Of a stretch of 64,000 nucleotides of DNA, positions 23,204 through 35,513 are shown piece by piece. This DNA is from Sialis fuliginosa. Lineage: Eukaryota; Arthropoda; Insecta; Megaloptera; Sialidae. The notes under the pieces were generated by a model. The model had not been told where the DNA came from and did not search any database. It saw only the letters and a program-made list of their open reading frames with translations. The translations under genes were made by a program, and so were the position numbers. The stretch is taken from positions 18,724,001 through 18,788,000 of the forward strand of contig OY540810.1 in assembly GCA_961205875.1 (NCBI GenBank), in the 5' to 3' direction. Each line of letters starts with the position of its first letter. Positions within the stretch are counted from its first letter, which is position 1.

Positions 23204-24822
23204 CTATAATATTAATTAATAATAAAGGTTCCTGTTACTTATTCGTTTTCGTATTTTTTTTCAAAATCAAGTCATTTTTATCTATACATTTAATTAAAAA
23301 TTGTACATTTTTAATACGTGCCTGACCTAATTATTCAATTTATATTTTTGGTTTAATTACATCGCTGCTTATTAACATTTTAATTTCTATAAAATTTTTA
23401 GAAAATTTTAATTTTATATTTTTTTAATTCGCACCTGATCCAATATTATTTGTTTTACAACTGTTTTGCAATATCACTGATTAATATTTTCATTTAATAT
23501 TTATATATATTTATTATGAAATATAAATTGTAAATTTTCCTTGATACGGGCCTGTCATAATTTAATTATCATATCCGTGCTGTCTCATTAAATACAGTTC
23601 AGTAATATCCATATCAAGTTGGTGTTTTTTTTACTAACTATCAATTGTGAACTCTCCTGAACAGGGACTTGCCTTAATTCCATCATCATATACTTATGGA
23701 GTCATATGCTTTCGAATAGTAAAAGTCTCATCAAAATCGGTTCATTAAATTTTGCGGCAAGTTGAAAAAAAATTAACTGTCAAAATAGATTATATTGCTT
23801 AAAAAATTCGCTAAAACAAGTTACAGATTTATATATTAGTTAGTATTGATAATTATATTTTTTCAAAAATATTCATATTTATGTACATTTAAGTAAATAT
23901 TTGAAACATAACCACCTATTATTAAATTGTTAAATTAAAATTTCAAACCTATCATTAAGCGTAAATAATATTCAAGGGTTGTTAATGAAATGTGCATTAG
24001 ATTATTTAAATACGTTACATTCTGTCCATAAATCCGTTGAACAATAACAATTTCTCTAATTTATGCAAATAACAGTTCATTTATCATATTTCGGATTCAT
24101 CTTCGGAAATTTAATTAGATTATTCGTGACTACTTATACAATTTTTTAATTCACAGTCGACATAATGAAGTATATAAATTATCAATGTTAAAGCAGCTAA
24201 TTGTAAGAGAGAATACATGCCAAGTCAAAATAATTCATATCTTTCCCGGGAGCTAAAACGCAAAGTTTTAATCTTATAGCAGCTGCCGTTTTGAATTTTT
24301 TTTTTAAATTGTTTTTTTTTTTTACATATTTGAAAGGTAAATAGATCAAATGTAAGTTAAAGAGCAAGTATAAATTGAATTTATTGACCGCCCTGGGCAA
24401 TTTTAGACAAGGTTGCCTTGTTTGGTTTTCAAGATAACACCAGTATTGTTCGACGAAATATGTGCCTTTGACATGGCACTTGCGACGTTTCTGTGTTCTT
24501 GTATTATATTAATTAGATCGTTTTGAAGGAAACATGATTTTTAATTAAGTATATATTATTTTTTGTCACGATGTTTCATTATGTTATATAATATAAGTAC
24601 TTCAAAAATTAAATAGCGAAATTTCAACAATACAAAATTTGTTATACTGTAATATTAAGTATGCTATTCTCAAAAATAATTATTTAATTATCGAGTAACA
24701 GCAACAGAATTATGAATTAAAAAACCAAACAAATATTTCGGCAGTTAAAGAATTTATGACACATCTGTTTAGCTATAACAATTACAAAAATCGATGTGTA
24801 AAAAATTAAATGCCACCAATTA
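23204..24822. other. AT-rich stretch, no feature seen
   Basis: No repeat termini or frames recognised. A poly-T/A-rich patch lies at 24290-24330. Confidence 0.45.
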
Positions 24823-25080
24823 ATGCTCGTTCTTTTAAAATATCTAGCTAGTCATTTAATCGGACACTTTAACATTCGAGCGCATTACAAAAAAACCCTC
24901 TCTCATCAGATTATCTTTTTGCAATCTCGCCGAAATCTACTCACGTTAATTAATTTGCAATGCGCGACTAGCATCTGTTTCCGTTGCATCAGTTGCACTT
25001 CCTCTGCACGTTGTATCACTCCAGTTAGGTGTGTGATATTTTACATAATATGCCTCGTAGTGAAATTTGATTTATATTAA
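24823..25080 (+). other. 85-codon open frame overlapping a GC-richer patch, not recognised
   Basis: 24960-25030 is GC-richer than its flanks, and the open frame over it has no identifiable domain. A gttaggtgtgtg at about 25025 resembles a splice donor. This could be an untranslated exon, a conserved block or chance. Confidence 0.12.
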
Positions 25081-25740
25081 AATTATTTAAATGTTTGAAT
25101 ATTATATTGTAGGTAATCATTTTTACTCTCTTATATTGCGAACATGAAAATATCCATTCTGAAATTTCAAATCTATCCAAGCGATGAAAATAATAATGAG
25201 TCAATAAATGAAGTGATGATTGCACTTTTAATATAATTTAATAAAAAAATATAGATACCACAATAAAATTATTATATAAAAAACTATACCTATAAATTCC
25301 AGAAAAATTGTATTTAATTAAATATAAAAATACCTGGGTTAACAAATTAACATATATTATTTAAGTACCTAGCTTATAATAATGCATATTATATAAATTG
25401 AAGATCTCATTATTAAATCCATGTTTTATGCAGATTGAATTAAATCAATCATGCAGCTGCAGTTATATCTATATACATACACATGTACACGTGCTTTGAT
25501 ATGCATACAAATAAAATAAGACCACATGCAGTTGCGTATGTGTGAGTGTGTGAAGAGGTTATTTTAGTGTACAGCTCCCAGTTTGTTTTTGCAGCTCTAA
25601 AATTCAAATATGCAGTTCTAAAAATTACTTTGTGCAGTGCCCAAGGAAAAATAAATACAAGTAGTTCTAGACTAACGACTGAATTTTATTCAAATTTCAA
25701 CTATAAAATATACATACATAAAACAAATTAATTGTCTAGA
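25081..25740. other. AT-rich stretch, no feature seen
   Basis: Includes a 61-codon frame (25546-25731) with no recognisable content. Confidence 0.4.
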
Positions 25741-25813
25741 CGTCAAAAATTTTTATTGAAGAATATTGTTGAGATAACGACATCGTTCTCACATTTTGTA
25801 CTTTCTTAATAGC

Positions 25814-25847
25814 CTGATGATGATTCTGTGAATCGAAATCTTATATC
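25814..25847 (+). ncRNA. Hammerhead-ribozyme-like core
   Basis: CTGATGA (25814-25820), one extra base, perfect helix II GATTC/GAATC around tgt, GAAA (25835-25838), and a weak 2-bp helix III (AT/AT) ending at C25847. No clear helix I between the flanks. Upstream, 25741-25765 shares an aaaattt-attgaagaa stretch with the foldback at 6014-6133, whose loop has the same helix II and GAAA, so these are two members of one element family. Confidence 0.45.
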
Positions 25848-26019
25848 ATAATTATGAAAAAAAATATTATTTTGTCCTCCACATAAATGGGGACGCTATT
25901 CCCTGCTGCACCGATCACCATTCCATTTACCAACTGTCTGCCCCCACTCATTACTCTTTCAAATCCGGGCCACTCGTATGTGATGGGCTATTATATATAG
26001 ACGATTTATATACCTACAC

Positions 26020-26312
26020 ATAGGTGACCCATTTTATGTGTCCACCCTTGATAACTTTTTATCGTAAAGTGCTATCAAAAAACTTTTAAGATAAAAGTTG
26101 CACTGTTTGGAGGGAGACATCCGATGTACTACTGGGCCGATTTTTTTATTGGTGGCGTTTTCGAGGTCATTTGAAGGTCAACTTTATTTTTTAAATAGGA
26201 ATTCCCTATTTTTAATCCAGATTTTTGTTTATTGATGTCCCTCTCCAAACCGTGCAACTTTTATCTGGAAAGTTTTTTGATAACATTTCACTCAAAATGG
26301 GTCTCTCTGTAT
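26020..26312. mobile_element. Foldback/MITE
   Basis: Left arm (about 26025-26130) and right arm (about 26235-26312) share gtgacccatttt-type ends, tatcaaaaaacttt and gataaaagttgcac. The left arm has an extra 25-base block. Its centre (gaggtcatttgaaggtcaact) resembles the ccttgaaggccacg region of the 10836-12112 foldback, so the two may be distant relatives. Confidence 0.65.
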
Positions 26313-26442
26313 ATTTACATAAATATTACTTTAATTACAGATAACTAAAATATTAATCATATTTGTTGAAATGCAATAATATAAATTATTATTATCTAAC
26401 TGATTCTAACTATATTTTTCTGTTAATTTATGTTACAGGACC

Positions 26443-27006
26443 AAGGTATATAAAGACAAGGTAGTCTCATGAGCTCCTTGACCAATCAGCGTTGGCACGG
26501 GAATTGACGTCACTACGAAGACGTATTCAAATGTTGTAAATGTATAATAGAATATCAATTACAAAAAAATCTTTTATTTATTCTTGTCTTTGTGTTCTTT
26601 CATATTTTAAGTTGTTAAAATATACTTCTTTGATTATATGTATGTGTTGACATATAATCAAAGAAGTACAAATTCGACATTCCAAAACTATAAAGAAGCT
26701 GTCACAGACAACTTGGTCTATTCGAGAAGCGTCATTTTTACTATTCTTAAGTTGGCAGTACGTTATGTGATTCTGGCAGCTTTTCATGATTTTGCAATGT
26801 CGAATTTGTACTTCTTTGATTGTATGTGTTCTTAAAATATCAAAAAAAAACGAAAACAAGAATAAATAAAGGAATTTGTTGTAATTGATATTCTATTATA
26901 CATTTATAACATTTGAATACGTCTTCGTGGTGACGCCAATTCCCGCGCCAACGCTGATTGGTCAATGAGCTAATGAGACTACTTTGTCTTTATATACCTT
27001 GTTACA
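26443..27006. mobile_element. Foldback element with promoter-like terminal repeats
   Basis: Terminal inverted repeats run from caaggtatataaagaca inwards for about 150 bp to the aatgtataatagaatatc area. An inner inverted pair uses taatcaaagaagtacaaat (about 26655 and its complement near 26808). Each terminal repeat contains, reading outward, TGACGTCA or a decayed form of it, ATTGG (CCAAT box complement) and TTTATATA. The right copy has tggtgacgcc where the left has ttgacgtcac. No transposase frame. A ttacag is present at both outer edges and may be part of a target duplication. Confidence 0.75.
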
Positions 27007-27714
27007 GAACTATAAATATTACAATAAATGTAAAGAAAAGTCACTACATACTACATTAAATTATGTACGTACGTAGTAGGTACCTAATATTTAATTTAAT
27101 AAATATTTAGAACTATAATATTTAACTCACAACAGTATATTATTATATTGTTATTTTACACGCGTTCTTTATAAATTTTAGTTAAAAAAATTGAAGTTTT
27201 CTTTCTTTTTCTTCGTATATGTAAATATAAATAGAAACACATAATCGTTATATTAGCATAGTTTTAATCTAATTAATTAATCATACTTATTACTGCAAAT
27301 ATGCCCATAAAACGGTATAAAAATATTATCCCCAAGAATAATACAACATTATTAACTCTACCTTATACACATATAATGTCTGATTGCTGATTTTAATATT
27401 TTATATTCCCGCATTTAATGTAAATTTAATATCTGGGAAGTGATTTCACTATGTAATTAATGAACAAAGGGAGCAATAATACTAGGATATTAATGTTTAT
27501 ATTTAGGCAATTTCGCAGTATTTTAAGGAGATTGATAAAGATAAGTTAATGAGTAGGTATATGTTACTTACCATTTATTGAACTAAAAATACAATTTTAT
27601 AATAATTACTATAATAATATACTTACGAAATATAAAAATGATATAATTTCCATACTTAAATTCAGTTTATGCAGCTTAACAATAACATAATTTAATGCTA
27701 TAATTACATGACAC
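27007..27714. other. AT-rich stretch, no feature seen
   Basis: Nothing recognised. Confidence 0.45.
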
Positions 27715-27835
27715 TATAAGAACTCTGAAATAAAAAATGATATTTATTTAATTTTGTTCTACTGTATTCAATTATTCTATAATAATTGTAATTGGCTAGT
27801 GCATAAAATATCATTTTTTATTAAAGTTCACTATA
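27715..27835. repeat. Inverted repeat, possible small MITE
   Basis: Arms of about 33 bp, actataagaactctg...aaaaaatgatattt against its complement, with a few mismatches. No target duplication settled. Confidence 0.55.
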
Positions 27836-28059
27836 TCCCAATTAACAAATTTTGCGGGCTGCTATGATGACTAAATTTGGTCGCTACCTCCACATCTACT
27901 ACAGTAGATATTCTTTACTGTAAATGTCCATACTGTGAACCGCGCCGGCGCAAATAGATATACAGATTTATACTCGTCAAAAAATTAACAAATACTACAA
28001 ATTAAATTAACTTTATTTCTTAAAATTTTTAAACATTGAAGACATATTTCTTGGTAAAA

Positions 28060-28650
28060 TCATTCAATAAAACCACCGACAGCATCAATAACTGCATCTA
28101 TACGAGATCTAAATCGTCGACAGGATTGAATTAAATGATTTTGATTCATAACAGACATTACTCTGAATATAGCAGTTTTCAAGGAATCTTTACTGTTCAT
28201 TGACCTCTTTCTCTACAACGCTTCACACCTAATAATCCAAGGGATTGAGCTCCGAAGAGTTAGGAGGTTAAATATTAGGTGTTATCGCCTTATGTGCTGG
28301 TGCAGAATCTTGCTGGAAAATAAGATCTTCCATTTCGCACAGAGTCAATCCAGAATTTAACAACCGTTACCAGAACGTCAATATAGATAGCGGCATTAAT
28401 TTTAAAGCCTTTGGGAATTCTTTCATGTGATGCCTCCTTACAGAAGTAAGTAAGTAAGGAGGCATCACATGACCTTAATTGCTGACAACCCCTAAAACCA
28501 CGACAGCAGCAGGAAATTGTGTGTGCATAACTTCCGAAACATCAGAAGGATCATTACATAACCATCTTTGTACTCCAAATCCTTACGAACTTTATAAACG
28601 AATGATCTAGCGACTTTCAGAAATCGTTGTTAAGAAATGCGACGTATAAA
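28060..28650 (-). pseudogene. Tc1/mariner-class transposase pseudogene
   Basis: Read on the minus strand. The upstream part resembles AAVVVLGVVSN and KGFKINAAIYIDVL. At about 28325-28290 is FQQDSAPAHKA, with the Asp of the second catalytic position, and at about 28265-28230 NSSELNPLDY, the usual text around the third acidic residue. The C-terminus ends VIDAVGGFIE and a stop at 28062-28060. These are hallmarks of a DDE transposase that cuts and pastes Tc1/mariner-type elements. It is broken: stops follow KAITPNI and LDY, a segment is missing between those two motifs, and frames shift. A short palindrome (28424-28470) is inserted in the coding region. No terminal inverted repeats were found. 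Confidence 0.85.
28424..28470. repeat. Small palindrome inside the transposase pseudogene
   Basis: catgtgatgcctccttac and its complement enclose about 11 bases of taagtaagta. Compared with related transposases, the coding text on one side is duplicated in inverted form, as after template switching during repair. Confidence 0.8.
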
Positions 28651-30052
28651 AATAGTAACTTCATTTATACTTTACATAATTCCAAAACAGTTCGTGCCTG
28701 TATATACCTACATACATCGATAAAATTAATGTTCATGTAAAAACCCAGTACCCACTTGACTCGGATAATTTTTATAGTTCAGAAAAATTTGCATTTATTC
28801 GCTATATTTCAGTTTGATTTACAGTACCTTTGTTTTTAATTTGGAGTATTTTAATGAAATTTTTAATATAATATTACGTATTTCAGTTTTAAACCAATAT
28901 AATGTTATAAAGATTAGTTGGTGTTTGTTATTTTAATAATGATTCAAAATTTTAATACATTAATGAATAAAATTATAACTCTTTATAATATTCGTAGATG
29001 CATTTATAATTATACAATTTTTAATTAAAATATTTTGAAATTTTTACTGAAATATGTATATGTATATGCAGTAGTTATCATTTAATTTTAAATGAAAGTA
29101 TGATTAAAAAATTCTAGAAAAATGATAAACTGCACGTATATTTTTATGTAATAAATTTAACATGACGGGATTTGACAGACGTGAAATATGTTCTAATTTA
29201 TCACTCGTAAAAATATTTGTTATTTATAATTTTGAATTATTTTTACATTTTAATATAACGGCGTGTCACGCTTATGTTATTATCCTTTATTTTTTATTAA
29301 AAAAAAAACAAACTACTATACCTATATAATCACAGTAATTGTATTAAAGTCTATACAGATTACAATAAGTGAAATTTTGGTAACAAGATTTTTAAATAAA
29401 AACGTCTCCTGTTTGGTGATACAGCACTCTGAAACTAAAAATCATAAAAACCTCAAAATAGTCTTTAAATATTTTGTTTTACATATGTATGTAAATGTTT
29501 AATAATTGAAATGGCTTTAGTATTTTATGATATTATTTATTTAATATTTTTTACAATGATACTTATTAAGTAAAGATACTTATATAAGTTATAGGCAGCG
29601 GCTGCGAAGTGGAAAAAAACGCGTTCGTTGCGGCAGCGAAATTCGCAAGTCTGTTCACTCATATTTGTAATTTTTGACATAGAATAGACAATATTTTGAT
29701 TAAAGTTGTTGAGAACCTTATTTCAAATTGGTATTTTATAATAAAATTGAAAATTGAAAGTTTTAAAAATTGTAGGAGTAATGTTATGAATCGTTATGCT
29801 TAAAATTTTTAAATTATTAATTATTTTATTTCAGTGGCGTACTAAGAAAATAAATTGGAATAGGAATTCGATATATTGTTTACTGTATTGAAAATATTTT
29901 AATGAAAAATTATACTTTGCCAATAATTTTTCTTCAAGATAAAATTTTTTTTAATAATATTAAGAATTGTTTCATAATAACAAAAAAAGCTGCCATAGGT
30001 GCCACAACATTTTTTATAGTTTTCTCCGTTTTAAAATTAATTCGAAATATTA
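28651..30052. other. AT-rich stretch, no feature seen
   Basis: A GC-richer spot at about 29593-29655 (ggcagcggctgcgaagtgg) is unexplained. The 79-codon frame at 29263-29502 has no recognisable content. Confidence 0.4.
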
Positions 30053-30290
30053 CAAAAGTAAACATCCGTTTCCGGTTATAAAATCGTTTTCAAAAATAAG
30101 AAATTTTTCATTTCAGACAAAAATTAATTCCAAATATAAAATTTCACCCTTCTATAATTTGTCGTTTTTGAGTTAAATCATCTATAGAATGACATACAGA
30201 CAGATTATGATGAAAATAGTGCGAATGAATTCAGGGAAGATCAAAAAAGATATTTCCATCAAAATCTGTAATTCGAAAAATAGACAATAC
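30053..30290 (-). repeat. Family B copy 3, partial
   Basis: Minus-strand match to family B: gtaaacatccgtttccggtt, gacaaaaattaat, tgtcgtttttgagt, and a decayed acagacagat tract. Confidence 0.65.
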
Positions 30291-31125
30291 AATACTTTAC
30301 AATCATAATTTTTATGATTATAATTATGTATTATTATAATTATGGCTACATATGAAAGTAATAAATAGTTTTATGGCTATGAAAGGAAAATATTTTGTGG
30401 TAATCTAAATATAAACTATTGAAGTACGACAACGTTTTTAATTTATTGATAAGTATCAAAATAGAGAAAAACATATGTACCTTATAAATAACATGCAAAT
30501 ATCTCAATCCATACCTATAATCTAACAATTTGATACAGATAATTATATGCAAACGCTTAAGAAATCTGGTAGCCGAATACCGCGATACGTGTAACAAATT
30601 ATTAACAATGATTAAGAAGCCCTAATTAGCATACGATGATAGAAAAACTAATAGAAGTAGCGAACTAGACATAGCATATTTGCAATTAATTTATTTAGTT
30701 AGAAAATTTACAGAACCGGATTTTCTTCTTCGCTTTATGAATTTATATAAAAATAAAAGATTTGGTATTCACATACAAAATATTTTATGTAATAAGTATG
30801 GAATCTTGATTTGAGTCTGAATCGCTCATATATCAAATTTAATTTTTTTAAACTAGAAATTTCTCGCGACTTCGTTAGCGTTTATATTAAAATTCAAACC
30901 TTATTTTACATATTTTAGTAGAAAATATCAATTCTATTATTTTAATATAAATTGTTGGTTTATTTATTACTTATTATATTACCTGCTAAATTCAATATTT
31001 CTAAAATATTAACATTATACATACATACAAAGTATCCATTTATTTATTATAATTGATAAAATTATAAAACACAAGTACACAATTTTAAAGTTAAAAAATC
31101 ATGATAAATAAGAAATAATACCTAC

Positions 31126-31310
31126 CTAAAATAATCGAATTGAAGCCTACTCTGTTCTGCAAATCATACAGATGTTTCACAGCCCAGCTGTCAACAACGC
31201 TATACGCGAAATATTTCGCTCTTAAGCCAACATATGACCGAACTAAATAAATTATAACCCGCTGATAAACTGTTATTGTTTCTAACAGATAAAGTAACCG
31301 GAACGGGCAC
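31126..31310 (-). other. Candidate orphan exon (185 bp)
   Basis: On the minus strand a pyrimidine tract and AG (ttttttgtactacAG, ending at 31311) is followed by 185 bp without stops in one frame, then AG/GTAGGT (donor at 31125). Composition is much less AT-rich than the flanks. The open frame includes LLYLLETITVYQRV and AVKHLYDLQNR, which I do not recognise. It could be an exon of a gene spanning this window or a decayed element. Splice consensus plus an open frame is suggestive, not proof. Confidence 0.25.
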
Positions 31311-31964
31311 CTGTAGTACAAAAAACTGTGTATTCTATGAGAGCGTTAGAGATTAGTATCGGTGTAGACAAATAATTTGATGTAAGATGTTTAAATCTAT
31401 TAAGGTGATTATCGAGCTATTTAATTTTAGTGCTTCAAAATTTATTGTAGGTTTTATTTTAATGATAGTTGTTGATTGATAGGAGAGTAATTATTTATTA
31501 GTTTAATTATTTTTATAGAATTACATTTTGGTAAATTGACAAAAATATATATTTTTAATATATTTAATATCTTCACACTGCTATTTCAAAATAAAAGGTA
31601 AATACTTATAAAAATATGTAAATTTTTAATCAAAAACATTTGTTTAAAAACAAAGAACACCTACCCTAATTTTAAATTAATCATAATTTCATCAGTATAT
31701 ATGTATGTATGTATGTATGTAGGTATCTACATAATTTAGAAACATTTTTTGGAAGAAATAATAATTCATTTCATGAAGCAATATATTTAGTTTTAGGTAT
31801 TCTATTTTATTTATTTATTGTTATTGTTTAATAATACAGTCAGTAAGATATTATTATTACTTTCTTATACTGTATGTATATGAAATATAAATACAGTATA
31901 AGTAAGTATAGTGAAGCCGATTTTTTTTTCGAAATCTGGATTTTGATCGAATAATAATCTATAG
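31311..31964. other. AT-rich stretch with a short (TATG)n at about 31699-31721
   Basis: Otherwise nothing recognised. Confidence 0.45.
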
Positions 31965-32575
31965 TATATTTGACCTTCCCTGAATCCATTCTGGCTATTT
32001 TTGCCATGATGTCTGTGTGTCTGTCTGTCTGTAAGCGCTGTAACTCAAATACGACACATCGTAGAAGGGTGATTAAGATTAATTTTTGTCCAATTCATAA
32101 AAATGATCTTTCAACCGGATACGGATGTTTACTGAGGTAAATTTTTGAATTTTTTCGAATTACTTTGAAACTGTCAGATAAAAATGGCCAAGTTAAAAAT
32201 TGTTGGTAATATTATTAAAAAAATAAAATAAAAAATAATATTAAAAAAATTAATTATAATTCAAATGGTTCATAACAGAGAATAAATATCTGCCATGAGT
32301 ATCATAGGACTTTCTTATACGTAAATTATACCAAATTCAAAAATTGACAACAGTTAACATCCGTTTTCGGTTGAGTTATTACGTTCAAATAATTCATTTG
32401 ATACATAAAACAATGTAGATAATAATATTATCTATAGTTTATGTCCCATTCATTTCATTATATCTTTTATTAGTTTGTCAGAAATGTGTTTTAATAAATT
32501 AAGAATCACGTACACTGTTCACTGTCAGGATTACGTATAAGAAAGTCCCGTGGCTTCCATGGCAGATATTTTTAA
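31965..32575 (+). repeat. Family B copy 4
   Basis: Same orientation as copy 1 at 12113-12870. Shared text includes gtctgtctgtctgtaagcg, gttcataacagagaataaat, ttagtttgtcagaaatg and gtggcttccatggcagat. Internal GTCT tract at 32010-32035. Confidence 0.7.
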
Positions 32576-33143
32576 TTCTAATTTCTAACAAACACGCAAA
32601 ATAGTTCTATACAAAACATTGTTTTTGGTTTCTAAAAAACTGGTTAAGAGGCAAGTTTCTAAATTTATTTCGAGTTTGTGTTCTGAGTGTATATGTGTGT
32701 TAGGGAGCACAGGGACACAAGATAGAATAGGAAGTTGCTGTTGAGCCAATTATAGCAGGTTACAACGAACAGGGTAGCTGGGATTATAAGAATTATGTAA
32801 GGAGTCACAGAGGTTATTCACATAGAATATAGGGTGTTTATATTTTTATTTTGGTATATGTGAGAATAGTGTGCTATGTTTTCCAATAATTATTTTATTG
32901 TTTGCACGTTGTTTGTATGGATTTTCCTTTGATATTTTTACGCATTTTAGTTATTTCCTTGTTATATTTAGGACATTTTAACATAACGTGATTATAGTGT
33001 CACATATGGCGCGGTTCTATAATATATTAAAAGTATGTTTCAAAATGATAGATATCATAAACGCTCATGTTTGTAAGGAATAGCAGAGTTGCTTTTATCT
33101 GTAATATTTTATTTTTAATCTAGAAATATACACAAAAATATAA
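32576..33143. other. AT-rich stretch, no feature seen
   Basis: Nothing recognised. Confidence 0.45.
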
Positions 33144-33721
33144 GGCCCACCGCACACGGAGCAACCGTTTTGCAACGAGAATTGCAAACCAGTTGCGTAA
33201 GCACACGTACGACCGAAACAAAACTGATTTGCAATCAGTTTCCAACTGGTTTCGTGCAACTGTGCTTGCAGGTCGAATTTCAGTTTCAGTTGCGTGGTTG
33301 CATGATATTTTAGCTTTATAATTATAATAATATTATTATTTATTTATAATTAAAATTATTAGTTAATTATCATTATTCCTATTAATAATTACTTAGTTCA
33401 TTCAGAATAAATGATCAGTTAATAAACATTAAATTCGTCGAGGAGGTGGAAAAACATAAAGTTCTATACATATAAGTACTATAGTCCTGGGTATTTAAGA
33501 ATGCTTGACATGTCACCAAAAGTCAAAAAAACTTAAAAACTTTAAAAAATCGCGTTTTTTTATCACGGCAATTCCCATAAAACTGTCGACTGATCAAGAT
33601 TCAGTCGCGCTCGTGTGCGGAACGAGGACTTAAATCGATTGCAAACCAGTTGTAAAATAGTCGCTTCCGCAACTGGTTTGCGATTCTCGTTGCAAAAACG
33701 TCGCACCGTGTGCGGAGGACC
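33144..33721. mobile_element. PIF/Harbinger-like MITE (578 bp) with TAA TSD
   Basis: Ends GGCCCACCGCACACGG and CCGTGTGCGGAGGACC, flanked by TAA on both sides (33141-33143, 33722-33724). Subterminal gcaaaccagttg and caactggtttgc repeats lie inside both ends. No transposase frame. A 3-bp TAA duplication fits PIF/Harbinger. Confidence 0.75.
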
Positions 33722-33776
33722 TAATGCTGCAATTGGTCTGTGAGAGCTTTTTAAATTCATGACCTCCTATGCCTTT

Positions 33777-33876
<100 letters not shown>

Positions 33877-33947
33877 AATATACCTATTTTGTAGGGGTTT
33901 TTTTTAGGTCAAAATATTAATTAAAGAACTAAACCAATGTTCAAATC

Positions 33948-34002
33948 ATTTTAATTAATAGCGCTTATTTTAATTTTCAACATTTTTGTCTTCATCAGAA
34001 AT
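33948..34002 (-). ncRNA. Hammerhead ribozyme candidate, left arm of palindrome 1
   Basis: Mirror image of the motif at 34583-34637, so every base pair described there is present on the minus strand here. Confidence 0.6.
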
Positions 34003-34582
34003 TAATAATTATCCCTATAAGAAATCATAAACATAAGTAAGTAACATAAGCAAATGAACAAGATATTCATAGATATAAACATATTTTTTTTACTTACAAT
34101 TTAAACAGTAATTAGTGTGACCATATGTATGTAGTAAAAGATGCATATTACATCAAAAAAATTTTTTTTTAAATATTAAAAAGTACCCATTCTTGTACAA
34201 AAGACTAAAAATATGTAAATGTGATATCCAACAGATAAAACAATATATAAAAACAATTTCTTTAAAACATTAAAACTTAAAAATTTAGTTTAAAAACTAA
34301 ATTTTTAAGTTTTAATGTTTTAAAGAAATTGTTTTTATATATTGTTTTATCTGTTGGATATCACATTTACATATTTTTAGTCTTTTGTACAAGAATGGGT
34401 ACTTTTTAATATTTAAAAAAAAATTTTTTTGATGTAATATGCATCTTTTACTACATACATATGGTCACACTAATTACTGTTTAAATTGTAAGTAAAAAAA
34501 ATATGTTTATATCTATGAATATCTTGTTCATTTGCTTATGTTACTTACTTATGTTTATGATTTCTTATAGGGATAATTATTA

Positions 34583-34637
34583 ATTTCTGATGAAGACAAA
34601 AATGTTGAAAATTAAAATAAGCGCTATTAATTAAAAT
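34583..34637 (+). ncRNA. Hammerhead ribozyme candidate, right arm of palindrome 1
   Basis: CTGATGA (34587-34593), extra A, short helix II GAC/GTT with loop aaaaat, GAAA (34607-34610), a 6-bp helix III AATTAA/TTAATT whose loop holds aagcgct, predicted cleavage after A34633, helix I ATTT/AAAT. The loop motif aagcgc is shared by all three plus-strand copies in this locus. Confidence 0.65.
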
Positions 34638-34741
34638 GATTTGAACATTGGTTTAGTTCTTTAATTAATATTTTGACCTAAAAAAAACCCCTACAAAATA
34701 GGTATATTTAAATAATATCAAGATGGTCATATATATGAATA

Positions 34742-34744
<3 letters not shown>

Positions 34745-34778
<34 letters not shown>
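34745..34778. repeat. (AT)n microsatellite between the two palindromes
   Basis: Preceded by a short spacer reading aagatggtcatatatatgaa. Nearly the same spacer follows palindrome 2 at 35580-35612. Confidence 0.95.
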
Positions 34779-34781
<3 letters not shown>

Positions 34782-34840
34782 ACATACCATTTCTAGGGGT
34801 TTTTATTAAAGGTCAAAAAATAATTAAATACTAAAATATA

Positions 34841-34912
34841 GTTCCAATCATATTTAATTATCAGCGCTTTTTTATAATTTTCGACAATTTTTTGTCTTCA
34901 TCAGAAATGGAC
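34841..34912 (-). ncRNA. Hammerhead ribozyme candidate, left arm of palindrome 2
   Basis: Mirror image of 35442-35513, with the same pairs on the minus strand. Confidence 0.6.
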
Positions 34913-35441
34913 AAACATAATTCTATAAGAAATATACAAAAATGAGCAAAAAACATAAATAGATGACTAGATATTAACAGATTACAAATATTTTTTAAGA
35001 AAACTTACTCTTTAAACAGTAAAATGTGTACAAATATGCAGGTACAAATCCATGCGTATTACATCAAAAATCCTTTTAAATTTAACAAAAGAGAAATATA
35101 ACCATGTTGATGTGAATTTAAAACAGATAAAATCATTGCAAACCATTTTTTCTTTTTTTTTTAAAAACATATAAAACTTAAACATAGTTTTAAAAAAAAA
35201 AGAAAAAATGGTTTGCAATGATTTTATCTGTTTTAAATTCACATCAACATGGTTATATTTCTCTTTTGTTAAATTTAAAAGGATTTTTGATGTAATACGC
35301 ATGGATTTGTACCTGCATATTTGTACACATTTTACTGTTTAAAGAGTAAGTTTTCTTAAAAAATATTTGTAATCTGTTAATATCTAGTCATCTATTTATG
35401 TTTTTTGCTCATTTTTGTATATTTCTTATAGAATTATGTTT

Positions 35442-35513
35442 GTCCATTTCTGATGAAGACAAAAAATTGTCGAAAATTATAAAAAAGCGCTGATAATTAA
35501 ATATGATTGGAAC
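35442..35513 (+). ncRNA. Hammerhead ribozyme candidate, right arm of palindrome 2
   Basis: CTGATGA (35450-35456), extra A, helix II GAC/GTC with loop aaaaaatt, GAAA (35472-35475), 6-bp helix III AATTAT/ATAATT, predicted cleavage after A35499. Helix I has TT/AA next to the core, an internal loop, then GTCC against GGAAC with one bulge. An internal loop in helix I facing the helix II loop is usual in natural, fast hammerheads. Confidence 0.7.

Noticed and set aside
24895-24950. Minus-strand CTGATGA at about 24905-24911
   Set aside because: No helix II and no GAAA downstream on that strand.
26578-26859. 93-codon minus-strand frame inside the foldback
   Set aside because: Lies over inverted repeat arms and reads as translated repeat DNA.
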